A stretch of DNA of 64,000 nucleotides from Heloderma charlesbogerti (GCA_026122225.1 JANEZZ010001513.1:2570001-2634000); one strand, 5' to 3'; positions 1-12,679 are shown, counted from the first letter of the stretch. A program made the numbers and translations. The notes: a model not told the origin generated them from the sequence alone.

Positions 1-1043
1 TAGAGCTCTTGAGATGCCTGGAAAATCTCAACCTAAATGCCACTGAAAGCAAGAAAAGGCATGATTATATTTCATTGAGAACACAAGACACTTTCTGCTA
101 GAAAAGTTGGGGTTGGGAGCAGGGAAGAGAATCCTGAAAACCCTTGTAATGAGGAGGGGGTACATGGTGTGGATCAGGTGAGTAAGAGACATATCAGCCA
201 AGGGATATTTGCTCTTCATGAAGTTCGGTCAGTTCAGACCTTAAATACTGCAAAACAGCTCTCTTAGCTTAGAAGGTCCCATGATAGAACTAAGTATTTG
301 GATGATCTGATTCACCCAGTGCATTTACTGGGTTATGTTTTTATGTGATACCTTCAGCTGGGGTGAACAGTTGCTCTAGCAAGGTACTGTGGTGTGACAG
401 GTTGGCAGAGGGAATCTGCCCTCATCAGATTGAGGGTTTGGTCCCTTCCTTTTGAATGTCCCTTGTTCAGTGGCATTAGAGCCAGATTTATAGCTGGTAT
501 CCTAGGATCTCATTAATTTGCTTCAAATGTAGAAACAATCTTTTATCTGCTATCAGACCCAGATGTGGCAACTACCTATAGAATATCAGTGCTTGCATTG
601 TTATCAAAGAAAATCAGAGCAAACTTTGTTGGTATGTTGGGGGAACCTGGAGCCTAGGGTTCACACTGTAGTGGAAACACTTTCCTCTTTTTTTTCTTTT
701 TCTCCTTCCCAGCTATTTGTATTTTTGAAAAAAGGCGGGATATAAATGCAATAATAAATAATAAATAAATATTATCATAGCCTTTGGTTTATACAATAAA
801 ATGGGTATGGTAAGAGACAAAGAAGAGGAACAGTTTCTGCTGAACAAACCCAGCAAAGGAATTTTCCTTTAATCAGTAGGATGTGTCTGTCTTCACCTGA
901 CAGAGTTTCAAACACCACTATGCTTGGATGAACCAACACCCAGCTGTGGTTGGCATAGGCAATGTACACAGATCACTTGTACAATGTACATATGTAGATC
1001 CTACATCATTACTGATGTAGTTTACCTACAGTTGAAGACAAGG
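1..1043. other. Intergenic, no gene recognised
   Basis: No exon-like reading frame flanked by splice sites and no recognised protein similarity. Around 730-772 there is an AT-rich tail (ggcgggatataaatgcaata followed by an A/T-rich string), which looks like the 3' end of a LINE or SINE. The short open frames are chance. Confidence 0.5.
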
Positions 1044-1053
1044 AATGGTACCT

Positions 1054-1280
1054 AACTTGTATCCCTCTGCCAATAGACGGTATCTGTCAGTGGAACAGGG
1101 ATGGGGGCAATTTTTGGCAATTCCCCCTCCTCCCTGTAGCTCCCCCGAAATCTGCTTCAGAAGGTTGAAGGATCCTCCAGAACCGATTCTCTGTGCACAG
1201 GGGGTTGCTTGGGAAAAGGTAATTTGCCCCCCACTCTGTCCCATTGATGCACACCTTTTGTCAGCAGAGGGACACTTGTT
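1054..1280. repeat. Palindromic non-autonomous DNA element
   Basis: The left arm (aacttgtatccctctgcc) reappears inverted at the right (gcagagggacacttgtt), and the inner parts also pair imperfectly (gggatgggggcaa against the inverted ccccccactctgtccc). Open frames on both strands here are by-products of the palindrome. Superfamily not determined. Confidence 0.55.
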
Positions 1281-1299
1281 GGATACCACCCAACGCAAC

Positions 1300-3362
1300 A
1301 TGTTGTTGTGTTGCTGCTGCTGCTGCTTTATTAAGTTGCAATCCCATACTCACTTACCTGGAAGAAAGTCTCATTAAACTCAGTTGCACCTACTTCTGAG
1401 TAAGCACATATACTTGCACTGTTAGCAGTATTAGTTTTATCAGTAGTGGTAGTTTTTCTGAGGTAGTTCTATTATTATTATTGTATTATTATTAGATATT
1501 TAAAGAGTTATATCCTACCTTTCTATTTTAAACAGTTCTCAGAATGGCTAACAAGTGCCAGTTCAAACAATAAAAGCAACAATACAAATAAACACATAAA
1601 ACAGCTGCAGGGCTAATAAAACAACACCACTTGTTAATATTAAAAGCTTGGGTAAGCAGACTCGACTTAGCCTGGCATCTAAAAAATAGCAATGTTGGGG
1701 CCATACATATCTCCCTGTAGAGGGAAATCCATTGTTAGGGCATCACCAGAGAAAAAGCTGTTTCACCAGTAGCCACTTGCCTCACTTCTGGAGGGGCAGC
1801 AGCAGAACAGCCTCAGAAGAATATCTTAGAGTGCAATCTTATGCATGTTTATACAGAAAAAAAGCCCTTCAACTCCCAGCATGCCCCAGGCAGCCATGTG
1901 GGTTGGGGGAGGCTGGGAGACACAGGACTTTTTTCTGTCTAAACATGCATAGGATTGTGTCCTTAATCATATAAGAATATAGAGGAGGTGGCAGTCTTTC
2001 AGGTTGTGTACCACTTTTCTTAGAAAAACTCAAAGCTGTTGTGCAAACAAGATACAAAGCACTGGAGATAGTTCCATTAAAGTCAACTCATAATAAATAC
2101 AAGTTGTGGATGTCATAGAGCTATCAGATCCTGAGGTCTCCTGAGTTCATGAGTTCCTTTAAATATGCTCTTTTATTCCCAAACCTCAACATAATTACAA
2201 ATGCTAAACACGTGGGGCAGGAGGAATGCTGGATTAATACCAATGGAACAACAGACATGCCAGCTGTGTAGCACACACCTGACATTTCTAACAAAATGGC
2301 CAACAGCTACTGGCCATGGACTGAAGGATCACCTGACCTACTACTCATCTATATTCTTCTAAAAAATAAAAGGAGACATTTAGTCCTAGCTACCATCCTT
2401 ACAGATGTTTTCAAGAGGGACAGGAAACAGCCAGAAGCACAGGAGCAGTGCAACCCACCTATTCCTCTATGATCTCCCCCCAGAAAAGGTGCTGGTTTGG
2501 AGCGTTTAGCATTAGCTTGCTGTTGGCACCAAGGTCCAAGAGAGAAGGGGCAAAGAGCCAATCTAAGACTCCTCCTTCCTACACAATGTTGTTGCATCTT
2601 CCCAGTAGCTATTCGCCCATAGCGTTACTCTCGCTATGGGGAAGTTCAGGCAACTTCGGTAGTCTTCTACCACATCATATATTTCAGCCAGTATGAATCC
2701 TGCTGAGCCACAAAACAGTTGCCCATGGAAAATAAATCATATTTTGCAGCCAGTCACAGCTAAAATAACTAGTTTATTCTGCAACCAACAGTGATCCGCA
2801 GGTTGTTGAAAATTCCTCTCTTCAGCTCCACAAGACATTACTTAATAACTCCACTCCATGCAGGGCTTGTTTTCTAGCAGATAAGTATCAGCACTGTGAA
2901 ACCGTTTCTTAATTCACATACTGTTTGTCTGTATAGAATATAAAGTTGTGTTTCTATTTAATTACTTTCCCAGCAGTTGTGATTTTTAAAATTGAAGCTT
3001 ATTTCTATCGTCTTGAGAATCCACAATAGCAACCACTTGTAGCCATCTACCAGGCATGAGAAAAACTAGGCTTTCTCATAACACCTTTGGAGTAAATGAG
3101 AGTACTTGCACTGGAGAGTTTATAAGAAGGTTGATATTGTTAATTGTTTAAATGCAGTGAAAGCCTGCTTTCTGGGCTGTGATATATAATACTCGTACCT
3201 GATTAGATATTTCCAATTCTATAGCCAAATTTGGGTTGTCTGTTGTATCTGGATGATGCCAAGAAATGTATCTTTCTTTAAATTGAAAATCTAACAGATT
3301 AATCTCCTTTACTTTCTCAAGGCTCATTTACACAGTTGAATGAGCCTGTGACAGGTCTGAGT
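1300..3362. other. Intergenic, repeat fragments only
   Basis: Apart from the palindromic repeat annotated separately near 1821-1961, this stretch is AT-rich non-coding sequence with no recognised gene. A short CTG-type run lies near 1311-1326. Confidence 0.5.
1821..1961. repeat. Palindromic repeat, 'aatcctatgcatgttta' family
   Basis: The arms read caatcttatgcatgttta... and ...taaacatgcataggattg, followed by cctTAA. The same arms recur at 28970-29170 and 29917-30037, and partly at 4150, 12960, 28075, 30340, 52420 and 54600. This is a high-copy palindromic family in this genome. Several right ends abut TTAA, but no clean target-site duplication (TSD) was established. Confidence 0.7.
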
Positions 3363-3607
3363 TTTAGTCAGCTATTATTTATTTATTACATTTATATCCC
3401 ACCTTCTTTCCTCTTTGAGGAACCCAAGGTGGCATACATAATCATCCTCCTCTCCATTTTAGCCTCACAACAACCCTGTGAGGTAGGTTGGGCTGAGAGT
3501 CTGTGACTGGCCCAAAGTCACCCAGTGAGCTTCCATGGCGAGTGGGGACTAGAACCCAGATCTCCTGGCTCCCAGTGCAACACTCTAGCCACTACACCAC
3601 GCTGGCT
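3363..3607 (-). repeat. tRNA-derived SINE, minus strand
   Basis: Read on the minus strand it begins agccagcgtggtgtagtggc, an A-box-like tRNA head, followed by a B-box-like ggttctagtcccc. Then come the body (tgactttgggccagtcacag) and a 3' end (gtgggatataaatg-type) with an A/T-rich tail. Other copies lie at 60870-61100, 63385-63615 and 48895-49050, plus a split one at 43700-45485. Confidence 0.8.
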
Positions 3608-3777
3608 ATTCTGAGCAGCCAAGCATTGAACCAATATTATGTCCACCATAGGCAGATAATCTGCATCATGAATCTGTGCGACATGGTCGTGAATAATTGG
3701 AATGTTATAAAGCTGACTCTGGAATTTCAAAACCTCTTAGAACAGCATGGAACAGCCTGTTTCATACCAACCCATAA

Positions 3778-4003
3778 TGGGTTGGATCCAGTATTGTGCT
3801 ACCACAAACAGAGGCTTACAGAATGGGACTTCCACATTTCCTCCTTCCTGCTGCAGCATCCCCCTCCCCATCTCCCTCCAACTCTCCCAATCCTCTGGAG
3901 CAGATTTGGACAGTTTCCAGGGGGGTTGCAGGGGTAGGAGAGAATGTCCTGCTCCATAAGCGGTAGCCTCTCCTTGTGGCAAAACAATCCTGGATCCAAC
4001 CCA
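3778..4003. repeat. Palindromic non-autonomous DNA element
   Basis: The left arm gggttggatccagtattgtg pairs with the right arm caatcctggatccaaccc. Related pieces, judged by the ggatccag/ttggattc-type ends, occur near 34140-34325, 36300-36450 and 62650-62720. Confidence 0.65.
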
Positions 4004-4149
4004 ATGAGTAACCAGGGAGAATACACATCCATATAAGCAGTCACAAAAGAGGACTATGGCAAAGACTGTCCCTATTTAGCAGCCCTCATGCAAGTTAGCC
4101 TGGTTAGGAGAGCCATTTCTTTTTTATTTCTGTCTGTGACAAGAGTCTA

Positions 4150-4235
4150 ATGGCACAATCCTATGAATGCCTACTCAGAAGTAAGTCCCACTGAATTCAG
4201 CAGGGCTTACTCCCAGGAAAGTGGGTATAGGATTT
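4150..4235. repeat. Short copy of the 'aatcctatg' palindromic family
   Basis: Reads cacaatcctatgaatgccta, then aagtaagtcccactgaattc, then gggcttactcccaggaaagt. This is a short self-complementary repeat with the same ends as the family at 1821-1961. Confidence 0.6.
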
Positions 4236-4619
4236 CAGCATTACTTATTTTACTCCTTGAATACAGCAGGGGCTTTTGATTGCCACCACAAACCTCTTCA
4301 GGTGTGGATGGAGCTGTTGGCCACAAAATTCTATGTTCCACTTATAGGGGGCAGGGGAAATCAAGTGAACCATTTGCCACAGGCAGTAAGCTGCCAGGGG
4401 CATTCAGTATTAACACAAGCTTTATGAGTACTTACAGTATTAAATGGAACTGGTTGACGTTTTAATTGGTAAACATATAGGGCTTTCACCACAGAGAAAT
4501 AGGGATACAGTGGTGCTCCCATTTGTTTCCATAGACTGTCATTGTCAATTACCACTTTCAGTTTGATACTGGAATTTCAGGTCATGTGTGTGTGCCTTTG
4601 TCTGTCTCATTCTCTATGA

Positions 4620-5050
4620 CCCAGTTTGTATGATCAAACAACCCATGGTTAATGAATTATGGGTTATTTGTGAGCATGCGAGAGTGAGTGTGCTGGTTCC
4701 CATGTGCTCATCACTTCCACTTTTCCAAATAACCTAGGAATGCCCCGTTCCTGGCTTGTTATCATTTCGTCTGAACCCGGAAACTCTTGGTTGTTTAGGG
4801 GTTAAACAACTCAGAATTGACCCATGGTTTGTTGTTGGGGTAACTCAGGGTTGTTCAACTCCTAAACAACCCAGAGTTTCTGGATTAAAACATAATGATA
4901 CAATCCAGGAATAGGGCATTTTGGGGTTGTTTAGGGAAGAGGAAGTGACGCATACACAAGAGGCAGTGTGCTCACTCGCTGCCATGTGGTGTCGGCTAAC
5001 TATGGGTTAAACAACCCATAGTTAGCCACTGCATGTGAACCGGTTCTGTG
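4620..5050. repeat. Long palindromic element with 'aacaaccca' arms
   Basis: Many inverted blocks are visible: caaacaacccatggttaa against taactatgggttgtt-type arms, ggttgtttaggggttaaaca near 4790, and its inverse near 4850-4870. A shorter perfect palindrome (ggctaactatgggtt / aacccatagttagcc) lies at about 4994-5027. It resembles the elements at 12284-12624 and 53432-53722. Confidence 0.65.
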
Positions 5051-5224
5051 TGAGCTGCAGGAAGCTGACATAAGCAGACATAACAAAATGGCGTACAAAG
5101 AGAGCAGTAGTATTTAGTATTGTATTTTATTCTTTTATGTTTTGTGTGAGCTGTGCAGAGAACATGTGTTATTGGGTGTCATGTACAAATATGGTAAATA
5201 AATAAATACATACATACATACAAA

Positions 5225-5360
5225 CAGGCATGGAATAGTAACAATCACATTTGGCCCTGCCCACTCTGCCTTTGGCCCTGCCCATGAATAGAATGTGGCC
5301 CCAAGAACTTTCCCATTTTGCAGTTTGGCCCTCGGACTGAGAAAGGTTCCCCATCCCTGA
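5225..5360. repeat. Repeat with 'tttggccctgccc' motifs
   Basis: Contains repeated ttggccctgccca motifs and ends in ggttccccatccctga, a hAT-like terminal motif. A related fragment with the same motifs lies at 57885-58010. No coding content. Confidence 0.5.
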
Positions 5361-6074
5361 TGTAAAATATGTCTCATACTGTTGGCCAAACTGATCTTAT
5401 CTTGGATTAGTGACTTTCAAGCGAGTATCAGAATATTTTGGACATGGGGGCGAGGTGTATGCATGTGTGTGGATCCATAATGTACTGTTTCATTAATTAT
5501 TATTTGACATTGTTTTCCATTCATTTTCGTTTAAAGCCAGCATGTACACTTTGCTTTCCACAAATTCATGTTGAACTATGTTGTATTTTCAGTTGATTTC
5601 ATAGGTGGACTTGACACATGCTCCTACCAACAATCCCCCCAGGAACATATTGAGTTAAAGCCTATAAAGCTTGTAAGTAAGGGTTTGGTCAAAGGGACAA
5701 CATTAATCCTTCTAACTGCACTGAAAATTAATCTGCTGCTCAAATGGATTTGGCATGAGATTACTAATGATTTCATTATCACTTACCCCTCAAGTTACGA
5801 AAACCATTTAAAATATGCTGGCACAGTCACTTTGTATTATGCGACTGATATCCAATCTACCAATGATCAATGAGTACTCCATAGTTTATTGTAGTGGAAT
5901 ATTTTCTTTATTTTCTGTAAGGATATCCCCAGTGAGGTTAACTTCATGCATCAGCTGTTTCAGTGCTTCCAGTTCAAATATGAGAGATTCTACAGTCCAT
6001 GTGGGTAGCTTCCAGCTTGTGAGTGTGGGGAGTCCCATGGGAAGGCATGGGTCTTATGCTTTTCCCTAGGACAA
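5361..6074. other. Intergenic, no feature recognised
   Basis: AT-rich unique-looking sequence. Open frames up to about 100 codons exist, but none has a recognisable domain or convincing splice context. Confidence 0.4.
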
Positions 6075-6205
6075 GGTGAACAACTTGTAGACGTCCAGAT
6101 GTTTTGGCCTACAGCTCCCATTATCCCTCACCTTTGGCTGTGCTGGCTAGGTCTGATGAGAGTTGTAGGCCAAAACACCTGGAGGGCCACATGTTCCCCG
6201 CCCCT
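6075..6205. repeat. Palindromic MITE, 'gatgttttggcctaca' family
   Basis: The arms are cagatgttttggcctacagc and the inverted gtaggccaaaacacctgg, ending in gttccccgcccctg. The family recurs at 19411-19535, 23405-23545, 32595-32717, 34560-34650, 35325-35455, 35935-36055, 38265-38380 and 40008-40128. The caggggtggg-type ends resemble hAT termini. Confidence 0.7.
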
Positions 6206-6689
6206 GCCCTAGGACATATCCCATGTTCCTGACTGTAAGTTCATCTGGGCGCACCAGATGCTGTTCTGTCTGTGGAATGTATTTGCAGAACAAGGGGACA
6301 GATCAAATCATCAGCACTGAAGGGAAAAGCCAAAACAAACATTCCAGGCACATTCCAGAATTATTTTTGCTTTACATGGCCTTTATTACAGGCTGCGTTT
6401 TGGAGCAATAATATCAGTGTTGAAGCTTTTAAAAATACACAATAAACACAGGTTTACCTGTAGCTATCAACAATATATTGAACATCATGGTGTAGGTAGT
6501 TTTAAAGGTGACTAAACACTTAATTGATCTAGGTCTTTAGAGAGAAGCTCAGCCATCTAGCCTTAGTAGAAGGTTCACCTTGACTGTAACATAGAATCAA
6601 AAACAGAAATATAGGCTGTGTGTATATAATATTTAGATCTTTCAGCACATCTTTCCCCATTGGGTATACATATACAGAACTTAGTGACC

Positions 6690-7062
6690 AGGCCATGTGC
6701 AGATTAACTGGAGAGATGTTAGAACAGCAACGGTAGAGCAGATGCTTGCACACAAAAGATTGCAGGTTCTATCACTAGCATCTCTAGTTTTAAACAGTGG
6801 AGGCTGGTGGCTGCAATGTCAGTGGGGTGGTGAATCAGCTCTGTGTTTCAGTCAGAACTCTAGAGGAGCTATCCAAGGTGCCTTGCTGCCCCACTGACAT
6901 TGGAGCCACCAGCCTCCACTGGTTTTAAAAGACCCAAACACAGATGATACAAAAGACCTCTGCCTGAGCCCCTGGAGAACTGCTGCCTGTCAGAGCAGAC
7001 AGTACTGGGCTAGATGGATAAATTATCTGACCTTGTTTGAGGCTGCTTCCTGTGTTCCTTTT
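6690..7062 (+). repeat. tRNA-derived SINE interrupted by a MITE
   Basis: Head: gcttgcacacaaaagattgc with a B-box-like caggttctatcactagc. Body after the interruption: aagacctctgcctgagcccc, then gtactgggctagatgg, and the end ggctgcttcctgtgttcc. The same SINE body is uninterrupted at 12680-12875. The insertion at 6795-6921 splits it. Confidence 0.75.
6795..6921. mobile_element. hAT-type MITE with perfect 8-bp TSD
   Basis: A 127-bp element with terminal inverted repeats cagtggaggctggtgg / ccaccagcctccactg. It is flanked by a perfect 8-bp duplication, gttttaaa, at 6787-6794 and 6922-6929. An 8-bp TSD and termini starting CAG fit the hAT superfamily. It has no coding capacity and so would depend on a transposase elsewhere. 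A second, longer copy is at 42689-42871. Confidence 0.85.
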
Positions 7063-7925
7063 ACTGCTAGTTATCCCTGGAGAGAGAGAAACAGAATACA
7101 AAAACAGGTTTTCCAAAGGACCTTGTGTGCCTGTTCAGTCACAGAGTGCAAATAGGCTCTAAAGAATGAAGAATTTCAATGATCAAGGTGAATTTCCATT
7201 AAAAGACAAACTGCAGAAAACAATTTGGGTAGTCAGTGAACTGTGCTATCCACCAGTTTCTAGATGCTTATCTTTCTCCTGTGTGGCAACCTGCCCACTT
7301 GGCTTCACAATAAGATAATTGCTATCAGTATCTGTTGCAAATGAGCCAAGAAAGCTGCTGTGTTCAGAACTAACGGGGCTTTCACTATCCAAATTGTGAA
7401 AAACGCAACTCTCTTTAAGCTGAAAGCTGGAGGTGAAAGTGAAATGTATTTGCTAACTTTCATTAAGGCCTGAAAGCATTGATGGGCCTCTTGATTTTTC
7501 AGCACTCTTGCTATTGAGTTACTCATTTAGGGTTTCTAGCACTCCCTATCCCCTAAGCCTTGGGGGAGGGAACAATCCATTAAGAACAAATAAAATATTC
7601 AGCTAAAAATGAATAACAGTTACATAATGTACAGGCTTAAATAAATCCTTTACCACCCCACCATAGAATATTATATGCTATTTGTGTCCCTTAGGCAGTG
7701 GGCATGCTAAATTGCAGCCATACACAGCCATACACAGCCAACTCTTTATGAATCAACTGTTGCTGAATGCTGTGTTAACACAGGCTTGCCTTAAGAGACG
7801 AGGCTCCATCAAGTCCAGCATGTAGTCTGCAGCAGTCACCGCCACATGTCTCTAGAAACCTCACATACATGGTTTGAGGGCAGTGAGGCTCTGGTTTGTC
7901 CCCACCCAGCATCCAGCAATCATGA
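7063..7925. other. Intergenic, no gene recognised
   Basis: No supported exon. A minor tandem motif (cagccatacacagccataca) lies near 7715-7740. Otherwise nothing beyond AT-rich sequence. Confidence 0.4.
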
Positions 7926-8376
7926 TTAAGGGCGCAATCCTACGGTCGCTACTCAGTGGCTAGATGGCCATAGGATGGCTCAGTTCCCGGGAAACAACCT
8001 CAGAGCCCGCGCTCCGAGGTTGGTTCCCTGAGAACTGACCTCCACCCCCTCCCGCAGTGCCTCGTAGGCAGCGCGGATTGGCCCCGTGCTCCACGCTCGC
8101 AAGAACAGTGAGGAGCAGCAAAAACAGGGCATTCCTCGGGGTGGGCTGGAGCGGGGAGGGCAGAAGTATCTTCTGACGCTTCCTGTGCATCGTCCGGCAT
8201 CCGCCCTCCCCACCCCGACTTCCCGTGGCTAGACGAAATTGGCTGTCTAGCTGCGAATGCAGGGCAGCTGAAGCGCAGAGGGGAAGATCCCCTCTGTGCT
8301 GCTCCTGCCCTGCATTGGTTAGGCAGTCACCTCCAAGTTTGGTGGTGGCCGCCTGTCCTGATAGGATTGCGCCCTC
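7926..8376. repeat. GC-richer palindromic element, 'gggcgcaatccta' ends
   Basis: Left end ttaagggcgcaatcctac; right end ataggattgcgccct. Inner blocks ccatctagccac/gtggctagac are also inverted. A copy with the same layout is at 61218-61641. The 164-codon minus-strand open frame inside lacks any recognised domain and is explained by higher GC content. TTAA is present at the left end only. Confidence 0.65.
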
Positions 8377-10900
8377 TTTGGAAGCATAATTTTCTTTGCA
8401 TTGAGAACTCTGGGCAGAGAGAAATGGCCCCAGATGCACAGGTAGGTTGGCCATGTGTCCTTTTTTACAGAGGACAGTCCTCTGTTTGAAAGACTGCCAG
8501 AGGACTGTCCTCTATTTGACGGGCTCTCCAGGCCAATTTCATTTTAAAGATAAAGACCCCTAAGAACTGTTTCCCATCAACAGTTGGCACCTGAACAGCA
8601 GACTGAACAGTCAGACACTCAGGCCTTCCCCACTATAATGGCTGACTTTGTAAGGTCACATTCCATAACTAAAGGAATCAGCATTGCACATAGAATAGAT
8701 TCCCTCTGCAACGTAGAATCCCTGTGAAAACACTGGAGTACTGGCAGCATTCTAGCTTCACAATGAAACTGAGCATGCACAAGACAACTTTGCCAACAGT
8801 TTTTTTTTTATATTTAAACATTTTAAAGTTTTTTTATATTTATATTTAGACATTAGCATATGCAAACTTTATGCACATTTGTGTTTTCTTTTGCACATTT
8901 GTATCCTCTTTTTTGGCGATTCATGTGGCCAGTTTGAATTAAATTAGACAATGAAATAAGTGCTAGCTCCAGGTTTGGGTGGGGATGGGGGTGTTGTCTT
9001 GAGCAAGGTGCCTTCAGTTGGCCTCCCTCAGTTGCCTTCAGTTAGCTGTCACTGCCAGTGGTGCAGCTAGGTAACCTTAGACTTTGGACTGAATGATCTT
9101 GCACACACCCTTTAGATGGTAATGTGTATTACTTCCCTTACTTCAAATGGCAGCTGCATTTGGGGGCCCTCCTGCTCATTCTGCTCAAAGGGGCCCCAAA
9201 GTCCTGTCCTGAAGGCACCACTGATCACTGCTGTCCATTCACTTGCCCTGTCCTTCTGGGCCCAATCTGCTCAGGGGGAGTGAGCGAGTCAAGCAGAGAC
9301 CACTGGTCCTTCTTGTCACTCAGAGAGGACAGGTCAGTTGGCAGCAACAGCAAGGTGGAGGAGCAGGGCCAGGGAGCTTTGAGAATCAGCAACGGGCCCC
9401 TGCAAGGGAATTGGCCTCAGCAGGTGCCCCACAATGCAAGTGCCTGATACTGGCCCTGTAAATAGGCCATTGTTTTTGAGGTGCTGCAGCAATATCTATG
9501 ATAACAACTATCTCTAAGAAGCCCCATGTGGGTATCTCTATGAGATCCCTGCCAAATCATGAACCTTCTGGCAGTCCCACACACTTCCACAGGCAAAGGG
9601 CTCCATAGAGTCTGAACTGGGCCATAGATTTATAGAGTTGTATGGCACCATCCAAGATTTCAGAGAAGTGGGTACCTGGAGCACTTAGCTGCTTCACCCC
9701 ATGCCTGGTGGGCCCATAAATGCCTATGATGTCCAGGGTGAACTGTTTGCAACCTCAAAAAAAGCACTATGGACAGCAGTTCAATGTGACTACCTCATGG
9801 TAGTTGTTCCTTCTGCACTGGCCCTAACTTTTTCTTTCAGCCTGCTGTTAGGTGTCAGGTATGTGCACTTCAGATTACACTATAAAAGACAAAAGGTTGA
9901 GCTGTTCAGAAGGGATTTGAATGGAAACTGCTGGGGGTTCTGAATCAGATGGGTCGGGGTCTCTGTCTTCCTCTGCTGAACTGTGTTTAATCTGTTCTCA
10001 GTGTTTATTTTCTTGATCTCACCAATGTCTACAATGTTTTCCTCCTATGTGAAATAACTTAAACACATTTCCTTAGAAAACAATCTTCGTTGAAAGCAGT
10101 CTGACTGACCGTAGGATCATTTACATTTATTGTTTATTTCCTGTATTTCTGTACCAACCAATAGCTGAGGCACTCTGGGCAGTTCACAAAATAAAGGTTA
10201 AACCCATAAAATACATACATATAATGGGCAGTACACAATGGTGTCCCAGCACTAGCTCTAATGATGTTGGACTACCGTAAACCAATGCTTGTGCAATGTA
10301 ACTAGCACAATGGGGAAAAGTGGGAATCTGTTGCTGAAAATTGGCACCACTGCTCTTTCCTGTTGTGCTAGTTCAGCAAATTGCCACCTTTCCTCCATTG
10401 TGCTAGTTATGTTGCACAAGCATTTATTTATGCTAGTGCAGCATCAGTAGTGCTGAACACCATTGGATACTGCCCAATAAAATAATGTACAATATGAAAC
10501 AGATTAAACAGAATAGTAAATTTAAGACTGGAATCATAAGTATTTTTATTGAATTAATGATTGCATTAATTTTATTGAATCAATGAGTAGAACATTATTA
10601 TGCGGAATATTTTTAAATTATTGCTTCATGGGAGGAGGATACAATGATGGTGCCAATGAGAAGTCCTTGTGACTAGGGCTACAACCCTATTTATTGATTA
10701 GAAATGATTTGATCAGCTAAAAAGTGGGCAGCAGGGTCTTTAAATTAATTATTTTAAATGCAAGTTCTTAAGAAAAACTGCAGATGGAAGGTTTATCGTA
10801 AAGTAGGCATGACCTCTGTATGAAGAAGGGGTGCTCAATCTAAAAATGGAGGAACTATGTATGTGTTTTCTTTAGAACTATTACTTTTCAAATATAATAA
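8377..10900. other. Intergenic, no gene recognised
   Basis: Contains a short inverted motif (gaggacagtcctctgtttga and gaggactgtcctctatttga, 8471-8520) and A/T-rich stretches near 8800-8900. Inverted blocks around 10250-10450 (atggtgtcccagcactagc against gctagtgcagcatcagtagt) suggest another degenerate palindromic repeat. No exon is supported. Confidence 0.4.
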
Positions 10901-10904
10901 CACT

Positions 10905-11090
10905 ACATATTTTCATTAAAATATTCAAAGCATTTTACATGCATTACCTAGTTGTAATCCTTAAAACAACCCTGTAAGGTAAGTAGCTATTATCCCCTAT
11001 TTTGCAGATAAGGAGCTAAGAGAGAGAGGCTTGTCTAAGACCACCTAGTGAGTTTATGACAAACTATGGACTCCTTGATTCAATCAATTA
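10905..11090 (+). repeat. MIR-like ancient SINE
   Basis: Shows the ordered MIR core features: cattttacatgcattaccta, then aaaacaaccctgtaaggtaa, then ttatcccctattttgcagat, then ggagctaagagagagaggct and gtctaagaccacctagtgag. The order and spacing match the known amniote MIR consensus from memory. Confidence 0.65.
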
Positions 11091-12283
11091 ATTAATCCAT
11101 CCACTAAAACATGTACAATTAACTAAGATTTCTGTAACTGGGTGAAAACTCCACCTTTGACTAACAATAATGTTTTCAGCTCAGCAAAATGACTTAAGTT
11201 CAAATTTGAAAGGGCACTAAAGGCAGCAATGTGAAGTTCTAAAATATCCTGAGGTAGAGGGATATACATACTGAGCTCTTTTTTTTGACTCTTTTAATAC
11301 ATCTCTTTAATCTTCAGGAAATAAATATTTATGATTGTTTGTTTATACCCTATGTTATCAGAAAAAATGCTCTCAAAATGGCATAAGATGCATTCTATCT
11401 CTCTGTCTCATTCTCTCTCACTCTTTCTCTGTCTTACGCACAAACACATTCTCCAATAGACAGCTTTTGTTTTCATTTATTAGATTTATATCTCCCTTGG
11501 TCCATAAAAAGCACTGGGCAACACTCAAAAATTGAATAAACCACAAAAATATTCAAATACAACAGTAACATTAATATCAACAAAACCCAGTCAAAACATT
11601 TGAAATATAAATACAATCAGATTTTGGAAAAGCATGAATGGTAAAAGGACATCAAAGATCACCATGTACGTGTCTAAATAAAATGCTTTGCATCGTTTGC
11701 TAAACCACAAACAACACAGAGCTTGTAGAAAGTAGAATATGGCTTCTTTTCCATCCTCCCCTCAGTAACACATATATTCTCATTTCAGGTCGAAATAAGT
11801 GATGAACACTGATGCAGCACTCCTGTTTAGCAGTATTTTGCTGAGGAATCCAATTTTTCAAAGAAAACACCAGTTCTGCGAGACCCGTGTCATAGAAGAC
11901 ACACATCGTTCATCAAACCTGGACTCTACCAACATATGACTGAAGAATTCAGTCACAGCCTCAGATTTCTTCTTATTGTTGTTAGGTGGATCCTTGTTAG
12001 ATGATAAAGAATTTTCTTTTAATTATTCACTTTTATGGACACTTGTAAATTGTAACCTTTTCTTCTTTTTATAGTTTTTTTAAAAAAATATCAAATATCT
12101 AGTATTTAAGGCATGAAATGATTGAATGTGTGAAAGAGTCTTCTTTTTCAGAAATTTAACCAGTATTTTTGGACTAATGCAATCATACTGTACCTGCATG
12201 TACTAGTGATACTTTGACACACACAGACTTCCAAAAAAGCACCAGGTTGTGGGGCAGTGGGGAGATAAAACTGGAGACCATGA
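11091..12283. other. Intergenic, no gene recognised
   Basis: AT-rich sequence. A LINE/SINE-tail-like stretch (agatttatatctcccttggt, 11480-11540) is visible but no gene. Confidence 0.4.
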
Positions 12284-12624
12284 CCTGGTTCACACCACAT
12301 GACAGCCCACCATAGTTTAGTTTACCCGTGGGGGGCTGGTGTGTTGTGCTTGCGGTGGCTTGTTTTGTTCGGCGAGCCCAGCCAGCAGGCATTGTTCGAG
12401 CATTAGACAATCCTCAGCTGACTGTAAAACAAGCCATGGGTTATTTGAGGGTTGTCTAAACCTCAAACAACCCCTGCCATCTGGGTTAGTGTGATATGAC
12501 AAGCCACAGCAAGCCAGGCACCCACAGGCACCATGCAAAAATGGTGTCCACAGCCACCTGGCACAACACAACAGCCTGGTGGATAAATTAAGCTACATTG
12601 GGCTGTTATGTCGTGTGAACCAGT
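12284..12624. repeat. Palindromic element with 'ctggttcacac' TIRs
   Basis: The left arm cctggttcacaccacatgac plus agccca pairs with the right arm gggctgttatgtcgtgtgaa plus ccag. Inner blocks (acaagccatgggttatttga against tcaaacaacccctgcc) are also inverted. Related to 4620-5050 and 53432-53722. No coding frame. Confidence 0.7.
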
Positions 12625-12679
12625 TCAACTTAAAAACTGGGCACCCTCCGTGTCTATAATAGATGTCATGTTTAGCGTA

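Noticed and set aside
7960..8454. 164-codon minus-strand open frame
   Set aside because: It lies inside a GC-richer palindromic repeat (7926-8376), has no recognisable domain, and overlaps other equally open frames.
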